7,956 nt of DNA from assembly GCA_016234525.1 (NCBI GenBank), contig JACRBK010000697.1, positions 1 to 7,956 on the forward strand, in the 5' to 3' direction. This document shows positions 1-7,233 of the stretch, in pieces. The notes beneath the pieces are model-generated. The model had not been told where the DNA came from, made no database searches, and saw only the letters and a program-made list of their open reading frames with translations. The translations under genes and the position numbers were made by a program. The DNA is from Chloroflexota bacterium (GTDB lineage: Bacteria > Chloroflexota > Anaerolineae > Aggregatilineales > Aggregatilineaceae). Position 1 is the stretch's first letter, and every line of letters begins with the position of its first letter.

Positions 1-166
1 CCAGATCGAGCGCGTAGAACCGGATAATGTAAGCTGGCTGGCACAGGATGGCCGCCCGCGCGTGACGCTGATTACCTGCACCGAATGGGATAATGACAGC
101 CGGACCTATCAAGGACGGCTGATCGTCGTCGCCGAACCCGCGATCGTAACAGCACAAAACCCCTAA
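1..166 (+). CDS. Sortase family transpeptidase, C-terminal fragment (5' end outside window)
   Basis: Only the last 54 codons are present (codons in phase from position 2, stop TAA at 164-166). The fragment contains VTLITCT, the sortase strand carrying the catalytic cysteine (TGC at 77-79), and about a dozen residues later GRLIVVAEP, whose arginine (CGG at 116-118) sits where sortases keep the catalytic Arg. The catalytic His would lie upstream of the window. Sortases are membrane-anchored cysteine transpeptidases that cut a C-terminal sorting motif on secreted proteins and join them to the cell surface or to pilin subunits. The class cannot be assigned from this much sequence. The gene ends 183 bp before the sugar operon and is probably a separate transcription unit. 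No strong terminator hairpin was seen after the stop. Confidence 0.82.
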   Translation, partial: QIERVEPDNVSWLAQDGRPRVTLITCTEWDNDSRTYQGRLIVVAEPAIVTAQNP

Positions 167-254
167 TTAAAGCTCCATTCCACAGACATTGATCAAGCAG
201 GGACACGGTAATCTGGACTCGATGCCTGCCGCGCCTCGGTTCATTTTATGCTGC

Positions 255-334
255 TTGACAACCCCGGTGATTCTATGGCACAGTAATTGTAAACGTTTCC
301 GGGAACGTTTACAGAAGTTTGTTTACTTTAGAAT
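255..334 (+). promoter_or_regulatory. Candidate promoter region of the sugar operon (weak)
   Basis: A perfect -35-like TTGACA lies at 255-260, but nothing resembling TATAAT stands 16-18 bp downstream. A second possibility is TTTACA (308-313) with TAGAAT (329-334). That pair has only 15 bp between the boxes and would start transcription at about 341, inside the ribosome binding site. The promoter is probably somewhere here because the repressor-type palindrome at 288-313 lies in the same stretch, but the exact boxes are not resolved. Confidence 0.35.
288..313. promoter_or_regulatory. LacI-family operator, doubled palindrome
   Basis: Two 13-base arms, TGTAAACGTTTCC (288-300) and GGGAACGTTTACA (301-313), are reverse complements with one mismatched pair. 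Each arm contains the AACGTT core with central CpG and the TGTAAAC half-site typical of LacI/GalR-family operators. The two CpG centres are 12 bp apart, so this can be read either as one long palindrome or as two adjacent operators, each with one strong outer half. It lies 36 bp upstream of the isomerase start. The LacI-family gene at the end of the operon is the obvious candidate ligand: its recognition helix (IATVSRV) and minor-groove leucine suit this kind of site. Binding is inferred. Confidence 0.8.
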
Positions 335-339
335 ATTAC

Positions 340-344
340 AGGAG
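340..344 (+). promoter_or_regulatory. Ribosome binding site of the isomerase gene
   Basis: AGGAG stands five bases before the ATG at 350. This spacing and match fix the start codon. The same AGGAGC sequence precedes the repressor gene. Confidence 0.8.
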
Positions 345-349
345 CATCC

Positions 350-1777
350 ATGAAAAAGTCTAAATCCACCTTTGCTCTCTTTTTCGGAAATCGCGGCTTT
401 TTTCCTTCCTCACTGATCGCCGAAGCCCGCAGCGAACTTCCGCGCATCCTCAAAGAGGCCGGGCATGAGGTTTTGATGCTGGAAGAGAACGCTACTCGTC
501 ATGGCGCTGTCGAAACCCCGCGCGAAGGGGAAATCTATGCTAATTTTTTACAGCAAAACCGGGGCAAATTTGACGGCATTATCCTCAGCCTGCCTAACTT
601 CGGTGACGAAACCGGAGCTGTTTCGGCGCTTAAAGAAGCCGGGGTTCCGATTCTGATCCAGGCCTATCCAGACGATCTGGATAAAATGTCTTCGGCCCTG
701 CGGCGGGATGCGTTTTGTGGCAAATTATCCATAACTGATGTTTTCCGGCAGTACGGAGTCAAGTTCACAGCGCTCAAACCGCATGTTGTCAAACCCACCA
801 GTGAAAAATTCAAGGCCAATCTTGATCACTTTGACCGTGTTTGCCAGGTGGTCAAAGGAGTTCGCCAGATGACCGTAGGCGCTATTGGGGCCAGGACAAC
901 GCCCTTTAAGACGGTGCGTATCGATGAGTTGGCGCTTCAACATCACGGCATTACGGTTGAAACGTTGGATATGGCCGACGTGATCGGGCGGGTTAGGGCG
1001 ATGAACGGCAGCAGCGCATATCAAGACAAGGCGCACTTGCTCCGCGAAACGACTGATTGGAATGGCGTGCCTGAACGGGCATTTGAAAATCTCGCCAAGC
1101 TCAGCGTCGTGCTGGATGAAATCATCGAAGAATACCAGATGGACGCGGTCGCGATCCGCTGCTGGCTGGAGCTTCAAAAACAGCTTGGGATTTCGCCCTG
1201 CGTGGTTCTCGGCACCCTCAATAATCAAGGAATCGGCGCGGCCTGCGAAGTAGACCTGGGCAGCGCGATTGCCCTCAAAGCGCTCCACTTAGCATCAGGT
1301 GAAGCGGCAACCTGTCTCGATTGGAACAACAACTATGCCGACGAGGAGGAAAAGTGCATTTTGTTCCACTGTGGTCCAGTGCCTCAATCGCTGATGGCTG
1401 GGCCGGGTCGCATCACCGATCATGACATTTTGATCAACAGCATCGGCCCAGGGTCGAGTTTTGGCTGTAATGTAGGCCGCATCGCGCCGTTTAACTTCAC
1501 GTTTGGGAATGTGCTGACCGAAAATGGCCGGATGCGGTGGTATTTGGGACACGGCGAATTTACCAATGACGAAGTCCCTCCTGACTTTTTTGGCTGCGCG
1601 GGCGTGGCGGAGATAGAAAACCTTGAGGATGTACTGATGCACATGGTACGCACCGGCCATCGCCACCATGTCAATCTCACTCCTGGTTATTATGTGCAGC
1701 CGATCAAAGAAGCCCTGAACTACTACCTGAATCATGATGTCGTCTTGCCGCAGTGGGAAGCAGAGCCATCATGTTGA
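350..1777 (+). CDS. L-fucose/L-arabinose isomerase family protein (aldose-ketose isomerase)
   Basis: A 475-residue cytoplasmic protein of the L-fucose isomerase-like family (the FucI/AraA fold group), predicted to interconvert an aldose and its ketose with a divalent metal. The N-terminal part has alternating Rossmann-like segments, with a family-typical RRDAFCGK at about 118-125 and VGAIGARTTPFKTVR at 176-190. The C-terminal part carries the probable metal ligands: Glu300 in ACEVDLG, Asp324 in CLDWNNN and a His in GHRHHV (437-440), matching the Glu/Asp/His triad of FucI. It is shorter than E. coli FucI (about 590 residues), as usual for this less-studied branch. The start is set by AGGAG at 340-344. 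The stop overlaps the aldolase start by 7 bp, so the two are translationally coupled. Substrate unknown: a 6-deoxyhexose, pentose or other C6-modified aldose is possible, and the name fucose isomerase should not be taken literally. Confidence 0.85.
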   Translation: MKKSKSTFALFFGNRGFFPSSLIAEARSELPRILKEAGHEVLMLEENATRHGAVETPREGEIYANFLQQNRGKFDGIILSLPNFGDETGAVSALKEAGVPILIQAYPDDLDKMSSALRRDAFCGKLSITDVFRQYGVKFTALKPHVVKPTSEKFKANLDHFDRVCQVVKGVRQMTVGAIGARTTPFKTVRIDELALQHHGITVETLDMADVIGRVRAMNGSSAYQDKAHLLRETTDWNGVPERAFENLAKLSVVLDEIIEEYQMDAVAIRCWLELQKQLGISPCVVLGTLNNQGIGAACEVDLGSAIALKALHLASGEAATCLDWNNNYADEEEKCILFHCGPVPQSLMAGPGRITDHDILINSIGPGSSFGCNVGRIAPFNFTFGNVLTENGRMRWYLGHGEFTNDEVPPDFFGCAGVAEIENLEDVLMHMVRTGHRHHVNLTPGYYVQPIKEALNYYLNHDVVLPQWEAEPSC

Positions 1778-2727
1778 GATCAGCCGAGATTGTCCTGAAT
1801 GCATACCGGGCCGGGATTGTCATTCCGGCGTTCAATATTCCCTATCTGCCGATGATGGAGCCGGTGATCCGGGCCATCGTTGATCAGGACTCGTTCGCCT
1901 TCATTGAGACGGCACGCCTGGAATGGTTCAAATTTGAAGCGGGCGGGCCAGATGAAGTGATGGCCGAGTTCCGGAAATGGAACAAGCCGGAATATGTCCG
2001 GCTGCATCTCGATCATGTGCCGGTGATCGATGAGGATGATATACGGATCGACTATCTACCGATCATCAAACACGCTATCGATCTGGGTTATCATTCGGTC
2101 ATGATCGACGGCTCGCGGCTGTCGCTGGACGAAAATATTGCGGCCACACGCCGGGTGGTTGAACTCGCCCATCACGCCGGGATAGCCTGCGAAGCTGAGT
2201 TAGGTGCTGTCTTGGGCCACGAAGCAGGACCGCTGCCCCCCTACGATGAACTTTTCGAGACGGGCCGGGGATTCACACGTATTGACGAGGCCGAGCGGTT
2301 TGTGAACGAAACCGGCTGCGATTGGCTGTCGGTGGCGGTAGGCAGTATTCACGGGGCTATCTCCGGCACACAAAAGGATCAGAAAAAGGTGGAGGCGCGG
2401 CTGAATCTGGATCACCTGGAGCAGCTGCGCGAAGCGACCCAAATCCCGTTGGTGCTGCACGGGGGATCGGGAGTCAGGCAGAGTGATGTCCTGGCGGCGT
2501 TCAAAAAAGGAATTGCCAAGATCAATATCGGGTCCGAAATCCGGCAGGCGTATGAGCGGACACGACTCGAAACAGGCCGGGTAGAGGCGGCGCAAGAGGC
2601 GGCGCAAGAGGCGGTGTATAAAAGAACCACCGAATTGATCCGTGACTACCTGGGCAATGCAGGCATCCGCTCCACCGTCGCCGGAGAAACTATCACGCCG
2701 CACGACAAAGGCAGGGCGATCCCATGA
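1771..2727 (+). CDS. Class II (zinc) ketose-phosphate aldolase, fructose/tagatose-bisphosphate aldolase family
   Basis: A 318-residue (alpha/beta)8 aldolase that should cleave a ketose phosphate to dihydroxyacetone phosphate plus an aldehyde. The family motifs are present in order: VIPAFN (17-22), LHLDH with catalytic Asp81 and zinc His82, MIDGS (111-115), EAELG (141-145), VGSIHGA with zinc His194, LHGGSG with zinc His230, and KINIGSE (250-256) for phosphate binding. It is longer than the usual 280-290 residues because of an extended segment before LHLDH, a longer loop at about 150-172 and a C-terminal tail. ATG 1771 is chosen over an in-frame GTG at 1753 because it places VIPAFN at the normal distance from the start, and GTG has no ribosome binding site. 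The gene overlaps the isomerase by 7 bp and the kinase by 4 bp (ATGA). Next to an FGGY kinase the natural substrate is more likely a ketose 1-phosphate than a bisphosphate. That is an inference. Confidence 0.87.
   Translation: MLRSAEIVLNAYRAGIVIPAFNIPYLPMMEPVIRAIVDQDSFAFIETARLEWFKFEAGGPDEVMAEFRKWNKPEYVRLHLDHVPVIDEDDIRIDYLPIIKHAIDLGYHSVMIDGSRLSLDENIAATRRVVELAHHAGIACEAELGAVLGHEAGPLPPYDELFETGRGFTRIDEAERFVNETGCDWLSVAVGSIHGAISGTQKDQKKVEARLNLDHLEQLREATQIPLVLHGGSGVRQSDVLAAFKKGIAKINIGSEIRQAYERTRLETGRVEAAQEAAQEAVYKRTTELIRDYLGNAGIRSTVAGETITPHDKGRAIP
2584..2614 (+). repeat. 12-bp in-frame tandem repeat inside the aldolase gene
   Basis: GAGGCGGCGCAA occurs at 2584-2595 and 2596-2607, followed by a 7-base partial copy. 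It encodes EAAQ EAAQ EA (about residues 272-281) in the C-terminal helix that follows KINIGSEIRQAY. The copies are identical at DNA level, which points to a recent slippage duplication. The reading frame is kept. Confidence 0.85.
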
Positions 2728-4238
2728 CTCTATTAGGCATAGACGCAGGCACCACCGGATGTAAAGTGGCGCTGTTTTCGCCAGAAGGCAACATGCTGCG
2801 CTCAGCCTACCGTGAATATAATGTTCAACGCCCCCACCCTGGCTGGGCCGAGCTGGACGCGGCAGCGATCTGGGCTCTGGTCAAAGAAGCGATCTGTGAA
2901 ATCACAGTGCAGCCAGAGGCCGAGTCGATTCAGGCGCTGGCTGTCTCGTCGATGGGGGAAGCGATCATCCCCGTGACGATGGATCGGGAGATTCTCGGCT
3001 CGTCGCTGCTCAACTTCGACGCACGCGGCGAGGAATATCTGGGCGAATTAGGGCGCACACTGAATCGTGAGCGCCTCTACCAGATCAACGGCAACACGTT
3101 GGGCAACCATTACAGCCTCACCAAACTCAAGTGGATCAAACAGTATCGGCCCGAGCTATATGATCGCGCTGACCGTTTTTTGCATTGGAGCGGATTTATC
3201 GCCTTTATGTTGGGGGCCGATCCGGCGGTAGATTATTCGCTCGCTAATCGCACCCTGCTGTTTGATCTTGACCGGGGATCGTGGTCCGATGAATTACTCA
3301 ATCTGACCGGACTCGACAGCGAGAAACTCCCCCGGACGGTTCCATCCGGCACGCCGATTGGGACCGTTGCGCCCCATATCGCCGCCGAATTGAAACTGCC
3401 GCCCCACACAATCATCGTATCAGGAGCGCATGATCAATGCGCTAATGCGGTCGGCTGCGGCGTGATCGATCCTGGGAGCGCGGTCTACGGGTTGGGGACT
3501 TATGTCTGTATCACGCCGGTCTTTACTGCTCGTTCGGCGGCGATGGCGATGATCGAGCGCGGGTTGAACACAGAACACCACGCGATTCCTGACCGATTTG
3601 TGAGTTTTATCTATAATCACGGTGGTTCGATTGTAAAATGGTTCCGCGATACTTTTGCCAGCACAGAACACCATCAGGCCGCTGCTGCGGGACAGGATGT
3701 TTACCCGGCGCTGTTTGCCGAAATTCCTGACACGCCCAGCCGCGTGATCGTGCTGCCACACTTTTCCTCTACTGGCCCGCCCGACTTTATCAGCGATTCG
3801 GCGGGGGTCATGGTGGGAATGCGCCTCGATACCCCGCGCGGGGAAATCCTGAAAGGTATCGTCGAAGGGGTGACCTACTACCTCAAAGAATGTGTTGACG
3901 CGCTGCCCGCGACGGGTATCACGATCACCGATTACCGGGCAGTAGGCGGGGGCAGCAAATCGGATCGTTGGGTCCAGATGTGTGCTGACATTATGGGCTG
4001 TCCGTTCAGCCGTCCTGCCATTATCGAGGCAGGCGCGTTGGGAGCGGCGATTATGGCGGGAGTCGGAAGCGGCGTCTTCTCCTCCTTTCATCAAGGGGTT
4101 GAGACAATGGTCAAGCTCCAATACCATTTTGAGCCGGACATGAATCAGCATCAGCGTTATATGGAGCGTTACGAGCACTATAAACAGTTGTGGCCGCTGA
4201 TGCGCTCCTATTTGCGCCAAGCCGCCGCAGAATCATAG
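2724..4238 (+). CDS. FGGY-family carbohydrate kinase
   Basis: A 504-residue sugar kinase of the xylulokinase/fuculokinase/gluconokinase type, with full family length and both actin-like domains. GIDAGTTGCK (5-14) is the N-terminal ATP phosphate-binding loop, HPGWAELD (38-45) is typical of FGGY_N, SGAHDQCANAVGCG (233-246) carries the probable catalytic base Asp237, and AVGGGSKSDRWVQM (406-419) is the C-terminal adenosine-binding signature. The sugar-site motif is SSMGEA (75-80) rather than the SGQMHG of xylulokinases, so xylulokinase would be a poor name. The start ATG overlaps the aldolase stop (ATGA at 2724-2727), with a modest AGGG seven bases upstream. In this operon it most likely phosphorylates the ketose made by the isomerase to feed the aldolase. 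Phosphorylation at O1, as in fuculokinase and rhamnulokinase, would make the three steps consistent. Confidence 0.88.
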   Translation: MTLLGIDAGTTGCKVALFSPEGNMLRSAYREYNVQRPHPGWAELDAAAIWALVKEAICEITVQPEAESIQALAVSSMGEAIIPVTMDREILGSSLLNFDARGEEYLGELGRTLNRERLYQINGNTLGNHYSLTKLKWIKQYRPELYDRADRFLHWSGFIAFMLGADPAVDYSLANRTLLFDLDRGSWSDELLNLTGLDSEKLPRTVPSGTPIGTVAPHIAAELKLPPHTIIVSGAHDQCANAVGCGVIDPGSAVYGLGTYVCITPVFTARSAAMAMIERGLNTEHHAIPDRFVSFIYNHGGSIVKWFRDTFASTEHHQAAAAGQDVYPALFAEIPDTPSRVIVLPHFSSTGPPDFISDSAGVMVGMRLDTPRGEILKGIVEGVTYYLKECVDALPATGITITDYRAVGGGSKSDRWVQMCADIMGCPFSRPAIIEAGALGAAIMAGVGSGVFSSFHQGVETMVKLQYHFEPDMNQHQRYMERYEHYKQLWPLMRSYLRQAAAES

Positions 4239-4251
4239 ACAGATATTTGCC

Positions 4252-4256
4252 AGGAG
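4252..4256 (+). promoter_or_regulatory. Ribosome binding site of the LacI-family gene
   Basis: AGGAG stands five bases before ATG 4262. It decides the start against an in-frame upstream extension from 4190, which would lie inside the kinase gene and precede the HTH with unrelated residues. Confidence 0.8.
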
Positions 4257-4261
4257 CGTGC

Positions 4262-5290
4262 ATGACTAAGGTTACGATCAAACATGTTGCCAGGACAGCC
4301 GGGCTGTCTATCGCTACAGTTTCACGCGTGATCAACAACCATCCTGACGTCTCCGGCCAGACACGCCGCCGTGTCCAGCAAGTGATCGACGAACTCGGTT
4401 ATGAGCCGAACGCGGTGGCGCGCAGTTTGATTCATGGGCGCAGTCACTCAGTGGGCGTCGTCAGCACCGGGATCGAATTTTATGGCCCGTCCCAGACGAT
4501 GGCAGGAATCGAACGGCAGGCGAACGAACTAGGCTACTGGCTGATGTCGAGCTTGCTGCCTGATCCTGAAACCGCTTCGGGCGAGGACGCACTAAAACAT
4601 TTGTTATCTCAACAAGTAGAAGGACTGATCTGGGCGGTTCCCGAAGTCGGTAAAAATCGCACCTGGATCTGCGACCACAGCCGCGATCTGCCGGTTCCGA
4701 TAGTTTTCTTGCACATGGACTGCCGGAGTGATGTATTTGTCGTGGCGGTCGATAACTATGTGGGCGCACGGTCAGCGGTTGAGCATTTATTGGCCCAGGG
4801 TCGCAGACAAATTGCCTGTGTCAGCGGCCCGGCGCACTGGTGGGAAGCACAAGAACGCACGCGCGGCTGGCGCGAAACACTGGTTGATACCGGGATCGCG
4901 GCGGCTGAAACATTACATCAAGCGGGTGATTGGACAGCCGCCAGCGGCTTCGAAATGTTCTACCGCCTGGTAGACCAGAATCCCAACCTTGATGCCGTGT
5001 TTGTCAGCAACGATCAGATGGCTTTAGGTGTATTAAAAGCTGCGCACCGGCTCGGCTGGCGAGTCCCCGCAGACCTGGCGGTTGTCGGCTTTGATGACAT
5101 CCCCGAAGCGGCTTACTTTTTACCTTCGCTTACCACTGTGCGCCACGATTTAAAGGGAGTCGGCACTCAGGCAGTGATTTTGTTGGAACAGATGATGAGC
5201 GCCCAACAAACTGGCGAAACGCCAGATGCACAATCACGGTTAATTACCCCGGAACTCATTGTGAGAGACAGCAGCCTGTTCCCCGGCTAA
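4262..5290 (+). CDS. LacI/GalR-family transcriptional repressor
   Basis: A 342-residue sugar-responsive repressor with the normal family layout. The N-terminal HTH is VTIKHVARTAGLSIATVSRV (4-23), followed by INN and a hinge helix NAVARSLIHG (50-59) with the minor-groove leucine at 56. The periplasmic-binding-protein-like effector domain runs from SHSVGVVS (61-68) to about 335, with typical segments QQVEGLIW (117-124), VDNYVGARSAVEHL (163-176), AVFVSNDQMALGVL (245-258), VVGFDDIP (274-281) and LTTVRHD (290-296). It begins 23 bp after the kinase stop behind its own AGGAG, so it is the last gene of the operon. The recognition-helix residues Ile17-Ala18 resemble those of regulators that bind TGTAAACGTTTACA-like sites, which is what stands at 288-313. 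It probably represses the whole operon including itself and is released by the substrate or a pathway intermediate. Confidence 0.93.
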   Translation: MTKVTIKHVARTAGLSIATVSRVINNHPDVSGQTRRRVQQVIDELGYEPNAVARSLIHGRSHSVGVVSTGIEFYGPSQTMAGIERQANELGYWLMSSLLPDPETASGEDALKHLLSQQVEGLIWAVPEVGKNRTWICDHSRDLPVPIVFLHMDCRSDVFVVAVDNYVGARSAVEHLLAQGRRQIACVSGPAHWWEAQERTRGWRETLVDTGIAAAETLHQAGDWTAASGFEMFYRLVDQNPNLDAVFVSNDQMALGVLKAAHRLGWRVPADLAVVGFDDIPEAAYFLPSLTTVRHDLKGVGTQAVILLEQMMSAQQTGETPDAQSRLITPELIVRDSSLFPG

Positions 5291-5327
5291 GTGTGTATCG
5301 TTATGCCTGACGAAAACCGCTCGAATC

Positions 5328-5365
5328 GGAGCTTACCTCATCTCTGGAATCTGCTCATAAGCTCC
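5328..5365. terminator. Stem-loop after the sugar operon, possible terminator
   Basis: GGAGCTTA (5328-5335) and TAAGCTCC (5358-5365) form a perfect 8-bp stem around a 22-base loop, 37 bp after the repressor stop. There is no run of T after it, so it is not a classical intrinsic terminator. It may help end the operon transcript or be incidental. Confidence 0.35.
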
Positions 5366-5391
5366 TCGCTGGCACATTTAACTGATTACAC

Positions 5392-5397
5392 TAGAAT
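5392..5397 (+). promoter_or_regulatory. Candidate -10 box for the hybrid regulator gene
   Basis: TAGAAT lies 54 bp upstream of ATG 5452, in the AT-richest part of the 161-bp gap between operon and regulator. No clear -35 stands 16-18 bp before it, so it is only a weak candidate. The same hexamer also occurs at 329-334 before the sugar operon. Confidence 0.3.
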
Positions 5398-5451
5398 CTA
5401 AACACGATCGCTTTATTGAAATTTAGTTCAGCTATTTACCGAGAACCCATT

Positions 5452-7233
5452 ATGAAACGAATATTAGTGATTGAAGACGAAACACCCGTTTTGGCGAATA
5501 TTTTGGAGATGCTGCGCTTTGAACAGTTTGAAGTAGTAGGCGCTGACAACGGGTTTCTCGGTATCCAGCTTGCTCGCGAACTACTGCCAGACTTAATCAT
5601 CTGCGACATTATGATGCCGGGAATGGACGGCTACGAAGTTCTTCAAGAGCTTCGCCGCGATTTAGACACCGTGACCATCCCCTTTATTTTTTTGACGGCA
5701 CGCGGGGCGCGTGAAGATATGCGCAAGGGCATGGACTTGGGCGCCGACGACTATATCACGAAACCCTATGTCGCTTCTGAACTGCTAGTCGCCGTAAAAA
5801 CAAGATTGGAGCGCCGGGAGGTTGTCGAACGTCAACGGCTGCGCGTTTTGTCACACCGTCTCTTTGAAATCCAAGAAGCCGAGCGCCGCGACGTCGTACA
5901 GCGGCTTCAAAGTGATGTAGTCGAACTTTTGACGGGCCTCAAGGTTATTCTAGAGATGAGCAAACGCCTGTCAGAAAATTCTCTCAGAAACCGGCTGGAT
6001 GACGTGAAAGCGCTAGCCGAAGAAATGATCTATCGTGTGAATGAACTGTCAAGCGAACTGCGACCTGCCTCGCTGGATGATCTAGGACTGCTGCCTGCGC
6101 TGTGGCAGTACTTCAAGCGCTATACCGAACAAACTCAAATCCAGGTGATCTTCAAACATGCCGGACTAGAACAACGTTTTTTGCCCGAAATCGAAACGGC
6201 TGCGTTTCGGATCGTGCAAGAGGCGCTGGATAACGTGGCGCGCCATGCCCATATTCAGCAGGTCGATGTACAGCTTTGGGTAGACATTGACGCTTTGAGC
6301 ATCCAGGTTGAGGATCAAGGCCAGGGCTTTCATGTAGAATCCGCGATCAATTCCGCCACCAGCACTGGCCTGAATGGGATGCACGAACGCGCGATCTTGT
6401 TAGGCGGCCAATTTACCGTCACCTCTGAGCTGCAAGCGGGAACCCAGGTTATTGCCCGGCTTCCTTTAGAAAAACGAGTTGGGCCATCTATCCCCGACCG
6501 GCATTCAAGCGCTTTACCCAGACATGCCGTTTCTCAAGCCACACTTCCCGATGTTTCGCCGCCCGAAAAATATTCAGCCCAACACGGCGCAGCCGCCATT
6601 CAGATTGTGCTGGCCGACAGTCATGACCTGATTCGCGGTGGGCTGCGCAGCCTGCTTGAAACCGAAGCACAATTTTTAGTCGTGGGCGACGCCGCTACTG
6701 CCCAGGAAGCACTCGATTTAACCAAACGTTTTTACCCCCAGGTTTTGATCATTGATCTCAATATGGGATGGAACATCGTTGCCCAGGTTGCCGACTGTTG
6801 TCCTACAACACACATTTTGATGCTGTCGATGCACACCGATGAAGCCTATATTCAAGAGGGATTTCGCCAGGGGGCCACTGGTTATGCTCTCAAAGAATCC
6901 AGCGGTGATGATATGATTCATGCGGTTCGAGAGGTTGCCGCCGGACGGCGTTATCTCAGCCGCTCGCTTTCTGAACGTGCAATCAACCATTATTTGAATG
7001 CACCAGAAGATACACAGCTTGGTGAGCACGGCGTTTTGACCAGCCGTGAGATCGAAATCCTTAAGTTGATTGTCCAAGGGTCAAAAAACGCCGAGATCGC
7101 CAGTCAATTTTCGATCAGCCGCCGCACCGTTGAGACTCACCGGGCTAACCTGATGCGCAAATTGGGCCTGCGCACTCAGGCCGACCTGGTCCGGTATGCG
7201 CTGCAACGCGGAATAGTCGATCTCAAACCTTAA
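5452..7233 (+). CDS. REC-(degenerate HisKA_3)-HATPase-REC-LuxR HTH hybrid signalling protein
   Basis: A 593-residue soluble protein without membrane segments. REC1 (2-118) has the acidic pair Glu8-Asp9, phosphoacceptor Asp52 in CDIMMP, Thr82 and Lys104. Residues about 128-205 match the dimerisation/phosphotransfer helices of NarL/DesK-type kinases, but where the family has ELHD this protein has RLQS (151-154), so the phosphoacceptor His is Gln153. The family phosphatase Gln four residues on is Glu158. The ATPase domain looks intact: EALDN with Asn261, DQGQGF (288-293), GLNGM (306-310) and a GT at 330-331. A Pro/Ser-rich linker (about 341-380) leads to REC2 (382-497) with Asp435, Ser459 and Lys481, then a LuxR-type HTH (LTSREIEIL at 529-537, ISRRTVETHRANLMRKL at 555-571). 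ATG 5452 is preferred over TTG 5416 because REC1 begins directly after it (MKRILVIEDE). Its ribosome binding site is weak. Target genes are unknown. The archaellin gene downstream is a plausible one. Confidence 0.9.
   Translation: MKRILVIEDETPVLANILEMLRFEQFEVVGADNGFLGIQLARELLPDLIICDIMMPGMDGYEVLQELRRDLDTVTIPFIFLTARGAREDMRKGMDLGADDYITKPYVASELLVAVKTRLERREVVERQRLRVLSHRLFEIQEAERRDVVQRLQSDVVELLTGLKVILEMSKRLSENSLRNRLDDVKALAEEMIYRVNELSSELRPASLDDLGLLPALWQYFKRYTEQTQIQVIFKHAGLEQRFLPEIETAAFRIVQEALDNVARHAHIQQVDVQLWVDIDALSIQVEDQGQGFHVESAINSATSTGLNGMHERAILLGGQFTVTSELQAGTQVIARLPLEKRVGPSIPDRHSSALPRHAVSQATLPDVSPPEKYSAQHGAAAIQIVLADSHDLIRGGLRSLLETEAQFLVVGDAATAQEALDLTKRFYPQVLIIDLNMGWNIVAQVADCCPTTHILMLSMHTDEAYIQEGFRQGATGYALKESSGDDMIHAVREVAAGRRYLSRSLSERAINHYLNAPEDTQLGEHGVLTSREIEILKLIVQGSKNAEIASQFSISRRTVETHRANLMRKLGLRTQADLVRYALQRGIVDLKP

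Noticed and set aside
725..1735. Long open frames on the minus strand opposite the isomerase (725-1288 and 1295-1735)
   Set aside because: They are antisense to a gene with clear family motifs, show no recognisable domain, and have no ribosome binding site. They are a by-product of codon bias.
1753..1770. GTG at 1753 as aldolase start
   Set aside because: It adds six residues with no family match and no Shine-Dalgarno. ATG 1771 gives the normal N-terminus.
3420..4220. 266-codon minus-strand open frame opposite the kinase
   Set aside because: The kinase on the + strand has all FGGY motifs. The antisense product is low in recognisable features, rich in His/Arg and resembles no family.
2724..4238. 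Naming the kinase xylulokinase (XylB)
   Set aside because: The general FGGY motifs fit, but the sugar-site motif is SSMGEA instead of SGQMHG and the neighbours are an isomerase and an aldolase, not XylA.
5328..5365. Strong intrinsic terminator
   Set aside because: The stem is perfect but only 8 bp, the loop is 22 bases and no T-run follows. It is listed only as a possible terminator.
5416..5451. TTG at 5416 as start of the hybrid regulator
   Set aside because: It adds 12 residues before MKRILVIEDE, whereas receiver domains normally begin directly with that strand.
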